The notes under the pieces were generated by a model. That model was given only the letters and a program-made list of their open reading frames with translations. It ran no database searches and was not told the origin of the DNA. From Bradyrhizobium sp. U87765 SZCCT0048 (GTDB taxonomy: Bacteria > Pseudomonadota > Alphaproteobacteria > Rhizobiales > Xanthobacteraceae): a stretch of DNA of 64,000 nucleotides. The DNA is taken from the NCBI RefSeq assembly GCF_018131225.1, contig NZ_JAFCMM010000002.1, positions 124,001 to 188,000 of the forward strand, given 5' to 3'. Position 1 is the first letter of the stretch, and every line of letters starts with the position of its first letter. Made by a program: the position numbers and the translations under genes. Of the stretch, positions 44,306 through 52,798 are shown piece by piece.

Positions 44306-45724
44306 TCAGGCCGCCGGAACGATCTTGCCGGGGTTGAAGATGTTGTGCGGATCGAACGCCCGCTTCAGCGCCCGCATCGCGTCCAGTGCCTCGGGGCCGA
44401 GCTCGCCAAGCAGGTACTTCTGCTTGCCCTGGCCGACGCCATGCTCGCCGGTACAGGTCCCGCCCATTGCCTGGGCGCGCTCGACGAGGCGGTGCAGGAA
44501 TTCCTCGGCCTTGACCATCTCGGCGGCGTTGTCGGTGTCGGCGAGCAGCGAACAGTGGAAGTTGCCGTCGCCGACATGGCCGACGATCGGCGACAGCAGG
44601 CCAAGACGCTTGAGGTCCTCCTCGGTCTCGACGACGCAGTCGGCGAGGCGCGAGATCGGCACGCAGACGTCGGTTGCGACCACGCCAGCACCCGGCCGCA
44701 GGCCTCGCACCGCCCAGTAGGAATCGTGCCGCGCCTGCCACAGGCGGGTGCGATCCTCCGGCTTGGTGGTCCATTCGAAGCCGCCGCCGCCGCACTCGGC
44801 GGCGATCTCGGCGAACGACTGCGACTGCGCCGCGACCTCGGCCTCGCTGCCGTGGAATTCCAGCAGCAGCAGCGGCGTCTCCGGCAGGCTCAGCTTGGAG
44901 TAGGCGTTGCACGCCTTGACCTGCTCGGCATTGAGCAGCTCGATTCGCGCCACCGGAATGCCGGTCTGGATGGCGAGGATGGTGGCCTGGCAGGCGCCGG
45001 CCACCGTCTCGAACGAGCAGGCCGCGGCCGCGATGGTTTCCGGAATGCCGCGCAGCTTGATGGTGAGTTCGGAGATGATGCCGAGCGTGCCTTCGGCGCC
45101 GATGAAAAGGTGGGTGAGATCGTAGCCCGCCGACGACTTCTTGGCCCGCGTGCCGGTGGTGACGATCTCGCCGTCGCCGCGCACGACCTTCAGCGCCAGC
45201 ACGTTCTCGCGGATGGTGCCGTAGCGCACCGCGTTGGTGCCCGATGCGCGGGTCGACGCCATGCCACCGAGCGAGGCATCGGCGCCGGGATCGATCGGGA
45301 AGAACAGGCCCTGGTCGCGGATGTACTCGTTGAGCATCTTGCGGGTGACGCCGGGCTGGATGACGCAGTCGAGATCCTCGGCGTGCACCGCCAGCACCTT
45401 GTTCATGTCGCGCAGGTCGATGCAGACGCCGCCAGCGGGGGCGTTGATCTGGCCTTCGAGAGACGTGCCGGTGCCGAACGGAATCACCGGCACGCCGTTG
45501 GCGGCGCAGATCCGCACCACGTCCTGGATGTCGGCGGTTTCCTGCGCCATCACCACGGCGTCCGGCGGCTGGTTGGTCAGCCAGGTGGTGGTGTGGCCGT
45601 GCTGCTCGCGCACCGCCTGCGAGGTCACCAGCCGGTTACCGAACCGCGCCGCCAGCGCTTCGAGTGCGCTTGCAAGCTTCTGCGGCTCCGGCCGCGGCAG
45701 GCTGTTGACGGTCGTCAGTCCCAC
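44306..45724 (-). CDS. FAD-linked oxidase, D-lactate dehydrogenase/GlcD-like
   Basis: The 472-residue flavoenzyme of the VAO/GlcD family oxidises a 2-hydroxyacid such as D-lactate or glycolate. The FAD-binding PCMH-type domain (residues about 45-230) has IPFGTGTSLEGQINAPAGGV and ADASLGGMASTRASGTNAVR. The C-terminal domain has VGHVGDGNFHCSLL and GEHGVGQGK, typical of LDHD. Substrate between D-lactate and glycolate is not decided by sequence; the absence of GlcE/GlcF neighbours favours a single-subunit D-lactate enzyme. Confidence 0.9.
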   Translation of the reverse strand: MGLTTVNSLPRPEPQKLASALEALAARFGNRLVTSQAVREQHGHTTTWLTNQPPDAVVMAQETADIQDVVRICAANGVPVIPFGTGTSLEGQINAPAGGVCIDLRDMNKVLAVHAEDLDCVIQPGVTRKMLNEYIRDQGLFFPIDPGADASLGGMASTRASGTNAVRYGTIRENVLALKVVRGDGEIVTTGTRAKKSSAGYDLTHLFIGAEGTLGIISELTIKLRGIPETIAAAACSFETVAGACQATILAIQTGIPVARIELLNAEQVKACNAYSKLSLPETPLLLLEFHGSEAEVAAQSQSFAEIAAECGGGGFEWTTKPEDRTRLWQARHDSYWAVRGLRPGAGVVATDVCVPISRLADCVVETEEDLKRLGLLSPIVGHVGDGNFHCSLLADTDNAAEMVKAEEFLHRLVERAQAMGGTCTGEHGVGQGKQKYLLGELGPEALDAMRALKRAFDPHNIFNPGKIVPAA

Positions 45725-45922
45725 GTTCGTCCTCCCGAAGGCGCGTCCTCAGCCGGAATGCGCCGATCATCCAGAAATCTGTTGTGCAAACCGCGTGGAG
45801 CGGGGCCATGGCCCTGACGTGAACCCGCGCGATTGCGGGCGACCGTGGCAAAGGATGTATATTGGGTCAAGCACCAAGCAGGTTCACATGGTGGAACGCG
45901 CCTGCCACCAACCAGGAACAAC

Positions 45923-46453
45923 ATGACGGACAGCCTTGATCCGATGTACGGCCTCCACCTCGCGCCGACGCCCTATGTCTGCAAGGTCATGCGGGTCGAG
46001 CCGCAGTGGATCGACCACAACGGCCATCTCAACATGGCCTACTACAACGTGCTGTTCGACCGCTCGGTGGACGAGTTCTTCGACATGATCGGGCTCGGCC
46101 ACGCCTATCTGAAGGCCCGCAACCTCTCGACCATGACCGCCGAATGCCACGTGCGCTACATCCGCGAGATCCACGAGGGCGATCCGGTGCAGGCCCATGT
46201 GCTGCTGATCGCCGCCGACGACAAGCGCCTGCACGTGTTCGAGGAACTGCGGCATGCCGAGGAGGGCTGGCTGTCGGCGACGTCCGACAACCTGCTGCTG
46301 CACATCGACATGAATGTGCGGCGCGTCGCGCCGTTCCCGCCGGACATCGCCGCCCGCCTGCAGGCGCTGGTCAAGGCGCAATCCGCAGCGCCGCGCCCGG
46401 ACGGCATCGGCCGCGGCATTGCGATGCCGGCGCGCAAGCCCGCGCAGGGCTGA
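45923..46453 (+). CDS. Hot-dog-fold acyl-CoA thioesterase
   Basis: From the ATG at 45923 this is 176 residues with the 4HBT-type pattern WIDHNGHLNMAYYNVLFDRS, where Asp/His/Asn lie in the thioesterase active region, and the ARNLSTMTAECHVRYIREIH segment. It would hydrolyse an acyl-CoA, with substrate unknown; similar proteins occur in carnitine/betaine and fatty-acid contexts. The frame is open upstream to 45833 but no family sequence is there. It is divergent from the FAD oxidase gene. Confidence 0.85.
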   Translation: MTDSLDPMYGLHLAPTPYVCKVMRVEPQWIDHNGHLNMAYYNVLFDRSVDEFFDMIGLGHAYLKARNLSTMTAECHVRYIREIHEGDPVQAHVLLIAADDKRLHVFEELRHAEEGWLSATSDNLLLHIDMNVRRVAPFPPDIAARLQALVKAQSAAPRPDGIGRGIAMPARKPAQG

Positions 46454-46464
46454 GGCGCGCGGCG

Positions 46465-46902
46465 CTATACGGGCGCCGTTTCGGGCTCCGTCGTCATGAA
46501 CACCCGTTCCGGCGTGTGCTGATAGGCCCGCAGCCCCTCGCGCCGGTAGAAGGCCTGCGCCGGATTGGTGACGAGGACACTGAGGCGCAGCGGCAACGCC
46601 TGCGCCCGCGCCTCGGCGATGGCGCGATGCAGCACGATCGCCCCGATCCCGCGGCGCTGATGATCGGGATGGATGTAGAGCTTGCTGACCCAGACATGAT
46701 CGGCGCGGGGTTCGGTGGCGAGGCAGCCGGCGTCACCGCCCGCGACCGTGACGATGCGCACGCCCGCAAGCGGCGACGTCGCGTCGAAGCTGCCGCGATA
46801 GCCGCCCCATAGCGCCGTGGCATAGGCGCGCATGCAGAGATCCTCGAGCCGGGCGAGGAAATCGACATCGGCGGCGAGCGCCGCACGCAGATCGATCGGC
46901 AT
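46465..46902 (-). CDS. GNAT-family N-acetyltransferase
   Basis: The 145-residue protein has the GNAT acetyl-CoA motif A, YIHPDHQRRGIGAIVLHRAI (R/Q-x-x-G-x-G/A). VLVTNPAQAFYRREGLRAYQ is typical of the C-terminal strand region. The acceptor is unknown. It lies four bases after the nucleotidyltransferase gene on the same strand, so the two are co-transcribed. Confidence 0.88.
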   Translation of the reverse strand: MPIDLRAALAADVDFLARLEDLCMRAYATALWGGYRGSFDATSPLAGVRIVTVAGGDAGCLATEPRADHVWVSKLYIHPDHQRRGIGAIVLHRAIAEARAQALPLRLSVLVTNPAQAFYRREGLRAYQHTPERVFMTTEPETAPV

Positions 46903-46905
46903 CGT

Positions 46906-47484
46906 TCACTCCTGCGAAAGCGCTGCCGCGCACGGCGCCATCCGTGTCAGGCGCGGCCAGCGCACGAACCAGTCCTTGGCGCGCAGCCGCGCTTCGAACA
47001 CTGCCGGACGCGCCACAAATGCCGGCGTCGGCCGCACCACCAGCCCCAGCAGATCGCCGACGCCATGAGGCGCCAGCAGTTCGACGCGGCCGCCGGCGAG
47101 ACGGGCGGCGATGGCGGTCGCGGTTTCCGGCCAGCGCGCGATCGCCGCCGCCGTATCGGCGTAGGGCGCGTCGGCATTGCGGATGTGCATGCGCGCCTGG
47201 TTGCGCGCCGACCACGGCACGCCGGGACACGCCTGCGCCAGCACGCGCTCGATCGCCTGTTCGTGCGGGCGTTCCGCAGCGGCGCGATCGAAGAACACCA
47301 CGTCGACATCGTCGAGCCGCGCGCAGTCAGGCGCGCGACCGTGCAGCACATCCCACACCGCGTTGCGCACGAAGCCGGCGCCAATCCAGCCATCGGGCAA
47401 CCGCAGCCGCGCGACCGCCTCGAGCAGCGCCATCATTCCCGGCTCGCGCGCAATCCGCGCGGCGATGTCGTCAACGGACCGCAT
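46906..47484 (-). CDS. DUF925-type nucleotidyltransferase family protein
   Basis: From the ATG at 47484 the protein is 192 residues. The nucleotidyltransferase-fold features are GFVRNAVWDVLHGRA followed by the metal-binding DDVDVVFFDRAAA. WSARNQARMHIRN comes next. The family (DUF925, YkkB-like) is of unknown substrate. An earlier ATG at 47514 would add ten residues. It is first in a two-gene unit with the acetyltransferase. Confidence 0.85.
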   Translation of the reverse strand: MRSVDDIAARIAREPGMMALLEAVARLRLPDGWIGAGFVRNAVWDVLHGRAPDCARLDDVDVVFFDRAAAERPHEQAIERVLAQACPGVPWSARNQARMHIRNADAPYADTAAAIARWPETATAIAARLAGGRVELLAPHGVGDLLGLVVRPTPAFVARPAVFEARLRAKDWFVRWPRLTRMAPCAAALSQE

Positions 47485-47648
47485 GCCGCCGAATCCCCGT
47501 TCGCACAACCACAAATAGCATCATACAATCGACGCACCAACCGCGGCGACGCGGCTGTTTCGGTTTGCAAACTCCGCCGGCGCCGCGCTAGCGTGGGGCT
47601 CTTTTCAGACGATGTTTTTTTGTGTCTTTTTCAGCAAGGGATACTGCC

Positions 47649-48377
47649 ATGACCGACGTCATAGTCACGTCCGCGCCGTGCGATTTCGACCCCCGCCTCT
47701 ACAACGCCATGCCCGACGTCCAGAACGCCGACGCCGACATCCGGCGCAGCGGCGCGCTGGAGCGCGCGCTCGCGGTGATGGCGCCGATCTTCGAGGCGCA
47801 TGACGTCACCGACTTCTGCGGCATCAACCTGCTGCACAAGCACTGGATGGTCAATGCGGTGGAAATCCCGCTGCAGATCAGGCGGCCGCATGCCGACGCG
47901 TTCGAACTCGTCACCAGCCCGCGACGGATGCGCAATCGCGCGGCGACGCCATCGTCATGGGCGCTGCGCGTGGAAGGCGCGGCCTCACGTTTCGTGCCGT
48001 TCGAATTCTCGACCGATGCCGAGGTGCAGCGCTGTGCCGGATTGCTGGAGCCCAAGCGCGCGTTCTTCGCCGCCGTCGGCGAGGCACTGATCACGCATCG
48101 ACTGTTCGCCTGTTTCGGCATCAGCATCATGCCGCGCGTGCCGCTGTCGGACAATCCGCAGGCGCGGATGGTGGAGATGTCGTCCGCGTCCTCGCGCGCC
48201 TCACTGGTGCGGCCGGTCGAGATCGAGGACACCAGCGCGCTGATCCAGACGGGCTGGATGTTCTCGGCAGGCAAGGTACCCAAACCCACCTGCCAGCCGG
48301 TCCCGTACTGCGATGTGGAAGAGGTGCCGATCGGGCCGCCCTACCATCGCAAGACCAAGTCGCACGATCCGGACTGA
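47649..48377 (+). CDS. Hypothetical protein
   Basis: The 242-residue protein has no recognised domain. It begins MTDVIVTSAPCDFDPRLYNA and contains HDVTDFCGINLLHKHWMVNA near residue 50, rich in Cys, His and Trp. There is no signal peptide or membrane helix. The start at 47649 has AAGG about ten bases upstream. It ends in a bidirectional terminator shared with ilvD. Confidence 0.68.
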   Translation: MTDVIVTSAPCDFDPRLYNAMPDVQNADADIRRSGALERALAVMAPIFEAHDVTDFCGINLLHKHWMVNAVEIPLQIRRPHADAFELVTSPRRMRNRAATPSSWALRVEGAASRFVPFEFSTDAEVQRCAGLLEPKRAFFAAVGEALITHRLFACFGISIMPRVPLSDNPQARMVEMSSASSRASLVRPVEIEDTSALIQTGWMFSAGKVPKPTCQPVPYCDVEEVPIGPPYHRKTKSHDPD

Positions 48378-48411
48378 GTGCCGCCGATCGGCGACCGGGC
48401 GATATAAAAAA

Positions 48412-48439
48412 GCCGGCGGACGCTTTCGCATCCGCCGGC
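48412..48439. terminator. Bidirectional terminator between 47649 gene and ilvD
   Basis: Nine-bp arms GCCGGCGGA/TCCGCCGGC with an inner GC-TTTC-GC loop. On the minus strand the stem is followed by six T, so it ends ilvD; the plus side has only TTG. Confidence 0.85.
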
Positions 48440-48465
48440 CTTGTCGTCATTGGCTGATGTCGCGC

Positions 48466-50307
48466 TCAGTCCTTGATGACGCGCACCGCGCCCTGGGCCG
48501 CGCTGGTCGCCATCGCGGCGTAGGCCTTGAGAGCGGTCGAGACCTTGCGGGTGCGCTGGGCCGGCTTCCAGGCCTGCGCGCCCTTCGCCTCCATCGCGGC
48601 GCGGCGACGGGCGAGTTCGGCATCATCAACAGCGAGATGGATCTTGCGGTTGGGAATGTCGATCTCGATGCGATCGCCATCCTGCACGAGGCCGATGAGG
48701 CCGCCTTCGGCGGCTTCCGGCGAGACGTGACCGATGGAGAGACCCGAGGTGCCGCCGGAGAAGCGTCCGTCGGTGATCAGCGCGCACGCCTTGCCGAGGC
48801 CTTTCGACTTCAGATAGCTGGTCGGATACAGCATCTCCTGCATGCCGGGACCGCCGCGCGGGCCTTCATAGATGATGACGACGACGTCGCCGGCCTTGAT
48901 CTTGTTGGTGAGGATCGCCTCGACCGCGGCGTCCTGGCTCTCGACCACGCGCGCGGGGCCAGAGAACTTCAGGATGCTGTCGTCGACGCCGGCGGTCTTC
49001 ACGATGCAGCCGTCGAGCGCGATGTTGCCGGTGAGCACGGCGAGGCCACCGTCCTTCGAGAACGCATGCTCGGCGCTGCGGATGCAACCCTTGGCGCGGT
49101 CGGTATCGAGTTCCTCGAAGCGGCGCTCCTGGCTGAACGCGACCTGGGTCGGCACGCCGCCGGGAGCGGCGCGATAGAACGTCTTCACGCTCTCGCTGGT
49201 GGTGCGCATGACGTCGTAGCGCTCGAGCGCGTCCTTGAGCGTCGGCGAGTGCACGGTCGGCAGCGAGGCGTCGATCAGGCCGGCGCGGTCGAGCTCGCCG
49301 AGAATGCCGAGCACGCCGCCGGCGCGATGCACGTCCTCGAGATGGACGTCGGCGACCGCGGGCGCCACCTTGCACAGCACCGGCACGCGGCGCGACAGGC
49401 GGTCGATGTCATCCATGGTGAAACCGATCTCGCCTTCATAGGAGGCGGCGAGCAGATGCAGCACGGTGTTGGTCGACCCGCCCATGGCGATGTCGAGCGT
49501 CATGGCGTTCTCGAACGCCTTGAAGTTGGCGACGCTGCGCGGCAGCACCCGGGTGTCGTCCTGTTCGTAGTAGCGGCGGGCGAGATCGACGATGAGATGG
49601 CCGGCCTCGACGAACAGGCCCTTGCGGTCGGCGTGGGTGGCGAGGATCGAGCCGTTGCCCGGCAGCGACAGGCCCAGCGCCTCGGTCAGGCAGTTCATGG
49701 AGTTGGCGGTGAACATGCCCGAGCACGAGCCGCAGGTCGGGCACGCGGAACGCTCGATGACCTCGACCTCGGCATCGCTGACCTTGTCGTCGGCGGCGGC
49801 GACCATGGCGTCGATCAGGTCGACCGAGCGGATCTTGCCCTTGATGTCGACCTTGCCCGACTCCATCGGGCCGCCGGACACGAACACGACGGGGATGTTG
49901 ATGCGCATCGCCGCCATCAGCATGCCGGGGGTGATCTTGTCGCAGTTCGAGATGCAGACCATGGCGTCGGCGCAATGGGCGTTGACCATGTACTCGACGC
50001 TGTCGGCGATCAGCTCGCGCGACGGCAGGCTGTAGAGCATGCCGTCATGGCCCATGGCGATGCCGTCGTCGACGGCGATGGTGTTGAACTCCTTGGCGAC
50101 GCCGCCGGCCTTCTCGATCTCGCGGGCAACCAGCTGGCCGAGGTCCTTGAGGTGGACGTGGCCGGGCACGAACTGGGTGAAGGAGTTGACGACCGCGATG
50201 ATCGGCTTGCCGAAGTCCTCGTTCTTCATGCCGGTGGCGCGCCAGAGACCGCGGGCGCCCGCCATGTTGCGGCCATGGGTGGTGGTGCGGGAACGATACG
50301 TCGGCAT
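48466..50307 (-). CDS. ilvD: Dihydroxy-acid dehydratase
   Basis: This iron-sulfur enzyme dehydrates dihydroxy-isovalerate in valine, leucine and isoleucine synthesis. From the ATG at 50307 it is 613 residues, close to E. coli IlvD (616). Cluster-ligand motifs are [11 protein letters not shown] and [18 protein letters not shown]. The [20 protein letters not shown] substrate region and [20 protein letters not shown] at the C-terminal end are also present. The frame extends to 50559 but the family begins [10 protein letters not shown]. The leader has a 7-bp hairpin at 50325-50344. Confidence 0.98.
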   Translation of the reverse strand: MPTYRSRTTTHGRNMAGARGLWRATGMKNEDFGKPIIAVVNSFTQFVPGHVHLKDLGQLVAREIEKAGGVAKEFNTIAVDDGIAMGHDGMLYSLPSRELIADSVEYMVNAHCADAMVCISNCDKITPGMLMAAMRINIPVVFVSGGPMESGKVDIKGKIRSVDLIDAMVAAADDKVSDAEVEVIERSACPTCGSCSGMFTANSMNCLTEALGLSLPGNGSILATHADRKGLFVEAGHLIVDLARRYYEQDDTRVLPRSVANFKAFENAMTLDIAMGGSTNTVLHLLAASYEGEIGFTMDDIDRLSRRVPVLCKVAPAVADVHLEDVHRAGGVLGILGELDRAGLIDASLPTVHSPTLKDALERYDVMRTTSESVKTFYRAAPGGVPTQVAFSQERRFEELDTDRAKGCIRSAEHAFSKDGGLAVLTGNIALDGCIVKTAGVDDSILKFSGPARVVESQDAAVEAILTNKIKAGDVVVIIYEGPRGGPGMQEMLYPTSYLKSKGLGKACALITDGRFSGGTSGLSIGHVSPEAAEGGLIGLVQDGDRIEIDIPNRKIHLAVDDAELARRRAAMEAKGAQAWKPAQRTRKVSTALKAYAAMATSAAQGAVRVIKD

Positions 50308-50630
50308 GGGTGTCCTCTGGGTTCGCCCGGGTTCGCTCCCGGGCTGCCTGATGGGGTTTTGAGACCAATAGCGGATGGATGCCCCGCGGGCAAAATGCCT
50401 GGTCGCGACCCGAGGGCCGCGCGCGCGACTGCAGCGGTTTACCGTGAAGCGGCAGGGGATGCGACCGCCAATTTCGCCAGCCAGCGATGCCGCCCGGGCG
50501 CCGGCCCATCGAGAGGCCAGCCCGGCCGCTCCGTATGCTGCAGCGCACACAAAATGCACCGACGCGCCGGGAAGACGCCGTTAGCTCAGAAAATTCAACA
50601 CCTTATGACCATCGATCCGCCGCCAGGGGC
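50308..50630. other. Intergenic region upstream of ilvD
   Basis: This 323-bp gap carries the ilvD promoter and leader. Besides a 7-bp-arm hairpin near the start codon I see nothing that looks like a gene or an attenuator peptide. Confidence 0.5.
50325..50344 (-). promoter_or_regulatory. Leader hairpin of ilvD
   Basis: Arms GCCCGGG (50325-50331) and CCCGGGC (50338-50344) enclose a six-base loop 18 bases before the ilvD start. It may tune translation. No branched-chain amino-acid leader peptide was seen. Confidence 0.4.
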
Positions 50631-50930
50631 TTACGGCCGCAGCAGCCCGGCCAGCGCCAGTGCAATGCCCACGAGGCAGAGTCCGAGCAGCAGCGCGCCG
50701 AAGGCCCGTTGCCGGCGGCTGGCGCGACGGTCCTGGAAGGCGAGCCAGTCCCGCACGAAGCCGGCCGGAATGTCGAAGATGACAGCCGGCTCGCCGCCGT
50801 GGTGGGTCTCATGCTCGGCGAACATCGCCCGCACATTGGCGAGGCCGAGGTGCTCGAGCTCGCAGTGCCAGGTCCAGGCCCGGCCGCCGCTGGTCCAGCG
50901 GTTCTCGAAGGGAAGGTGGTGCGACGTCAT
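50631..50930 (-). CDS. Small membrane protein of haem locus
   Basis: The 99-residue protein has an aromatic/His/Glu-rich soluble part (residues 1-70; HLGLANVRAMFAEHETHHGG contains several histidines) and one C-terminal membrane helix (GALLLGLCLVGIALALAGLL). AAGGAGGT lies a few bases before the ATG, a near-perfect ribosome site. It lies 80 bp after the ABC transporter on the same strand. Function is unknown; the histidines could contact metal or haem. Confidence 0.72.
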   Translation of the reverse strand: MTSHHLPFENRWTSGGRAWTWHCELEHLGLANVRAMFAEHETHHGGEPAVIFDIPAGFVRDWLAFQDRRASRRQRAFGALLLGLCLVGIALALAGLLRP

Positions 50931-51010
50931 CGCGAACCTCCTTCGCCCCCCTGCCTTTCATGTAGGCAGCGAACGCCGGCGCGGGAGAGCACCGCGGCGA
51001 AGAATCCAGG

Positions 51011-52771
51011 TCAGGCCGTCGCCGTCACCGGCGCCCCGGGCGCGGCGGCGGCTCCTTCGCCCAGCACGATCCGCCGCAGGCCATCGAGCCCCGCCGACGC
51101 GCGATGCGCCACCATCACCAGCGTCACGTCCGGCAGCTCGGTGCGCAGCAGCGCCAGCATCCGCCGCTCGGTGTCGGCATCGAGCGCGCTGGTCGCCTCG
51201 TCGAGAAATGCCCAGTCCGGCCGCGCCAGCATCAGGCGCACCAGGGCGAGGCGCTGCTGCTCGCCGACGGACAGGCCGGCGGCATGGCCGGCATCGAGGT
51301 CGAGACGCGCCCCGAGCCCGACGGCCCGCAGCAACCTCTCGACCTCGCCGGGGGGCACCTCGTCGAGTGACCGGGGATAGGCGGCAGCCGCCCGCAGTGT
51401 ATCGAGCGGCAGGTAGACCTGCTGCGGCATGACATGAAGGCGGCCGCGCGGCAGGCCGATCTCGCCCGCGCCATAGGGCCACATCCCGGCGATCGCCTTG
51501 AGCAGCGTGCTCTTGCCGAGCCCCGACGCGCCGCTCAGCCACACGCTCTCGCCCTTGCGCACCCACAACGCCGGGATGTCGAGCAGTTCGCGGCCGTCCG
51601 GCGCGCGCAGCACGACATCGCGCAGCGCCAGCGTGTCGTCGCCGCGGACGCGGCGGCTGGGGCCACGGGCATCGGGCGCGACCGCTGCGGTGGCGTCGAG
51701 GAAGCGCTGCAGACGCCGTGTCGTCGCCACGAGATCGGAGATGAACTTGTAGTTGAAGATAAACCACGAGATCGTGGTGACGACCTGCTGGAACGCCGCC
51801 GCCACCTGCATCAGGCCGCCGAGCGTCACCTTGCCGGCGAGGAACGCCGGCAGCGCGATGAACTTCGGAATCTGCAGCACGGTCTGGAAATACGGCCGGT
51901 GAAACAGGCCGTAGATGAACTCGCGTCGGATCACCCGGTGCCAGATATCGGCGACAGCGGCGAACTTCCCCGCCAGCAGGCGGCGCTCCGCCACTTCGCC
52001 GCCATTCATGGCAATCCCGGCGGCATGCTCGCGCACATGGACGAGGCCGGAGCGGAAATCAGCCTCGCGCTTCTGCTCCTCGGCGAGCAGGCCCGAGAGC
52101 TGACGGCCGAGCAGATGGGTCAGCGCGGTGCCGACGGCGACATAGAGCGGCGCCGCCCACACCATGTAGCGGGGAATTTCGATGGCGAAGCCGAACAGAC
52201 TGAACGACAGCGCGAAGGTGGCGAGCTGCCACAGCAGTAGCACATAGGACACGAGCCCGACGAGGCTCATGACAAAATCCAGCACGCCCGAGCGCGCGCC
52301 GTCGTCGCTGCCGAGAATGAAGCCGACGAACAGATTGCAGTCCTCGGCAATGCGCTGGTCCGGATTGTCGATGGGCGCGGCCGCCCCGTCCGCCGGCGGC
52401 GCCAGCGACGGGTGCAGCAGCCACAGCGCCTTGTTGGCGGTCCAGCATTCGAGGAACTGTTGCGACAGGCGACGCCGCCAGCGGATCTGCAGCGCCTTGC
52501 GGGTGTAGCGCCCGACAAGATAGCTCGCCGCCGAGCCGCCCGCCAGCGCCGCGAACACGCCGATCTGCGTCACCGCCGTCGGCGCGTCGAGCTTCTGCAG
52601 TGCGTTGTAGAAGTCGGCGCTCCACTGCACCATCCGCAGCTGGATCTGGATGCCGATGAGCTGGGTGACGATGACGAGGGCGAGCAGGCCGAAGCCGAGC
52701 ATGCTGCCCGGCCCGGTCGCCGCCATGCACAGCAGGCGCCAGATCTGGATCATTGTCTGCCGGATGCGCAT
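51011..52771 (-). CDS. YddA/SbmA-like ABC transporter, fused permease-ATPase
   Basis: The 586-residue protein fuses a membrane domain (residues about 1-350, six helices) with an ATPase. The NPDQRIAEDCNLF segment is the hallmark of ABC_membrane_2/SbmA-like transporters, a group including BacA and mycobacterial Rv1819c. Walker A is GASGLGKST, the signature LSVGEQQRL, and Walker B WAFLDEATSALD. Such proteins have exporter fold but some members import peptides or cobalamin. It lies 28 bp downstream of a haem-type TonB receptor, suggesting porphyrin or siderophore handling. No periplasmic-binding-protein importer is present. Confidence 0.88.
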   Translation of the reverse strand: MRIRQTMIQIWRLLCMAATGPGSMLGFGLLALVIVTQLIGIQIQLRMVQWSADFYNALQKLDAPTAVTQIGVFAALAGGSAASYLVGRYTRKALQIRWRRRLSQQFLECWTANKALWLLHPSLAPPADGAAAPIDNPDQRIAEDCNLFVGFILGSDDGARSGVLDFVMSLVGLVSYVLLLWQLATFALSFSLFGFAIEIPRYMVWAAPLYVAVGTALTHLLGRQLSGLLAEEQKREADFRSGLVHVREHAAGIAMNGGEVAERRLLAGKFAAVADIWHRVIRREFIYGLFHRPYFQTVLQIPKFIALPAFLAGKVTLGGLMQVAAAFQQVVTTISWFIFNYKFISDLVATTRRLQRFLDATAAVAPDARGPSRRVRGDDTLALRDVVLRAPDGRELLDIPALWVRKGESVWLSGASGLGKSTLLKAIAGMWPYGAGEIGLPRGRLHVMPQQVYLPLDTLRAAAAYPRSLDEVPPGEVERLLRAVGLGARLDLDAGHAAGLSVGEQQRLALVRLMLARPDWAFLDEATSALDADTERRMLALLRTELPDVTLVMVAHRASAGLDGLRRIVLGEGAAAAPGAPVTATA

Positions 52772-52798
52772 GGCTCGTCGCTCCTCTCGATCACGCTG

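Noticed and set aside
48313..51432. 1039-residue plus-strand ORF over ilvD
   Set aside because: Opposite strand is unmistakable ilvD with iron-sulfur motifs. The plus frame has no domain.
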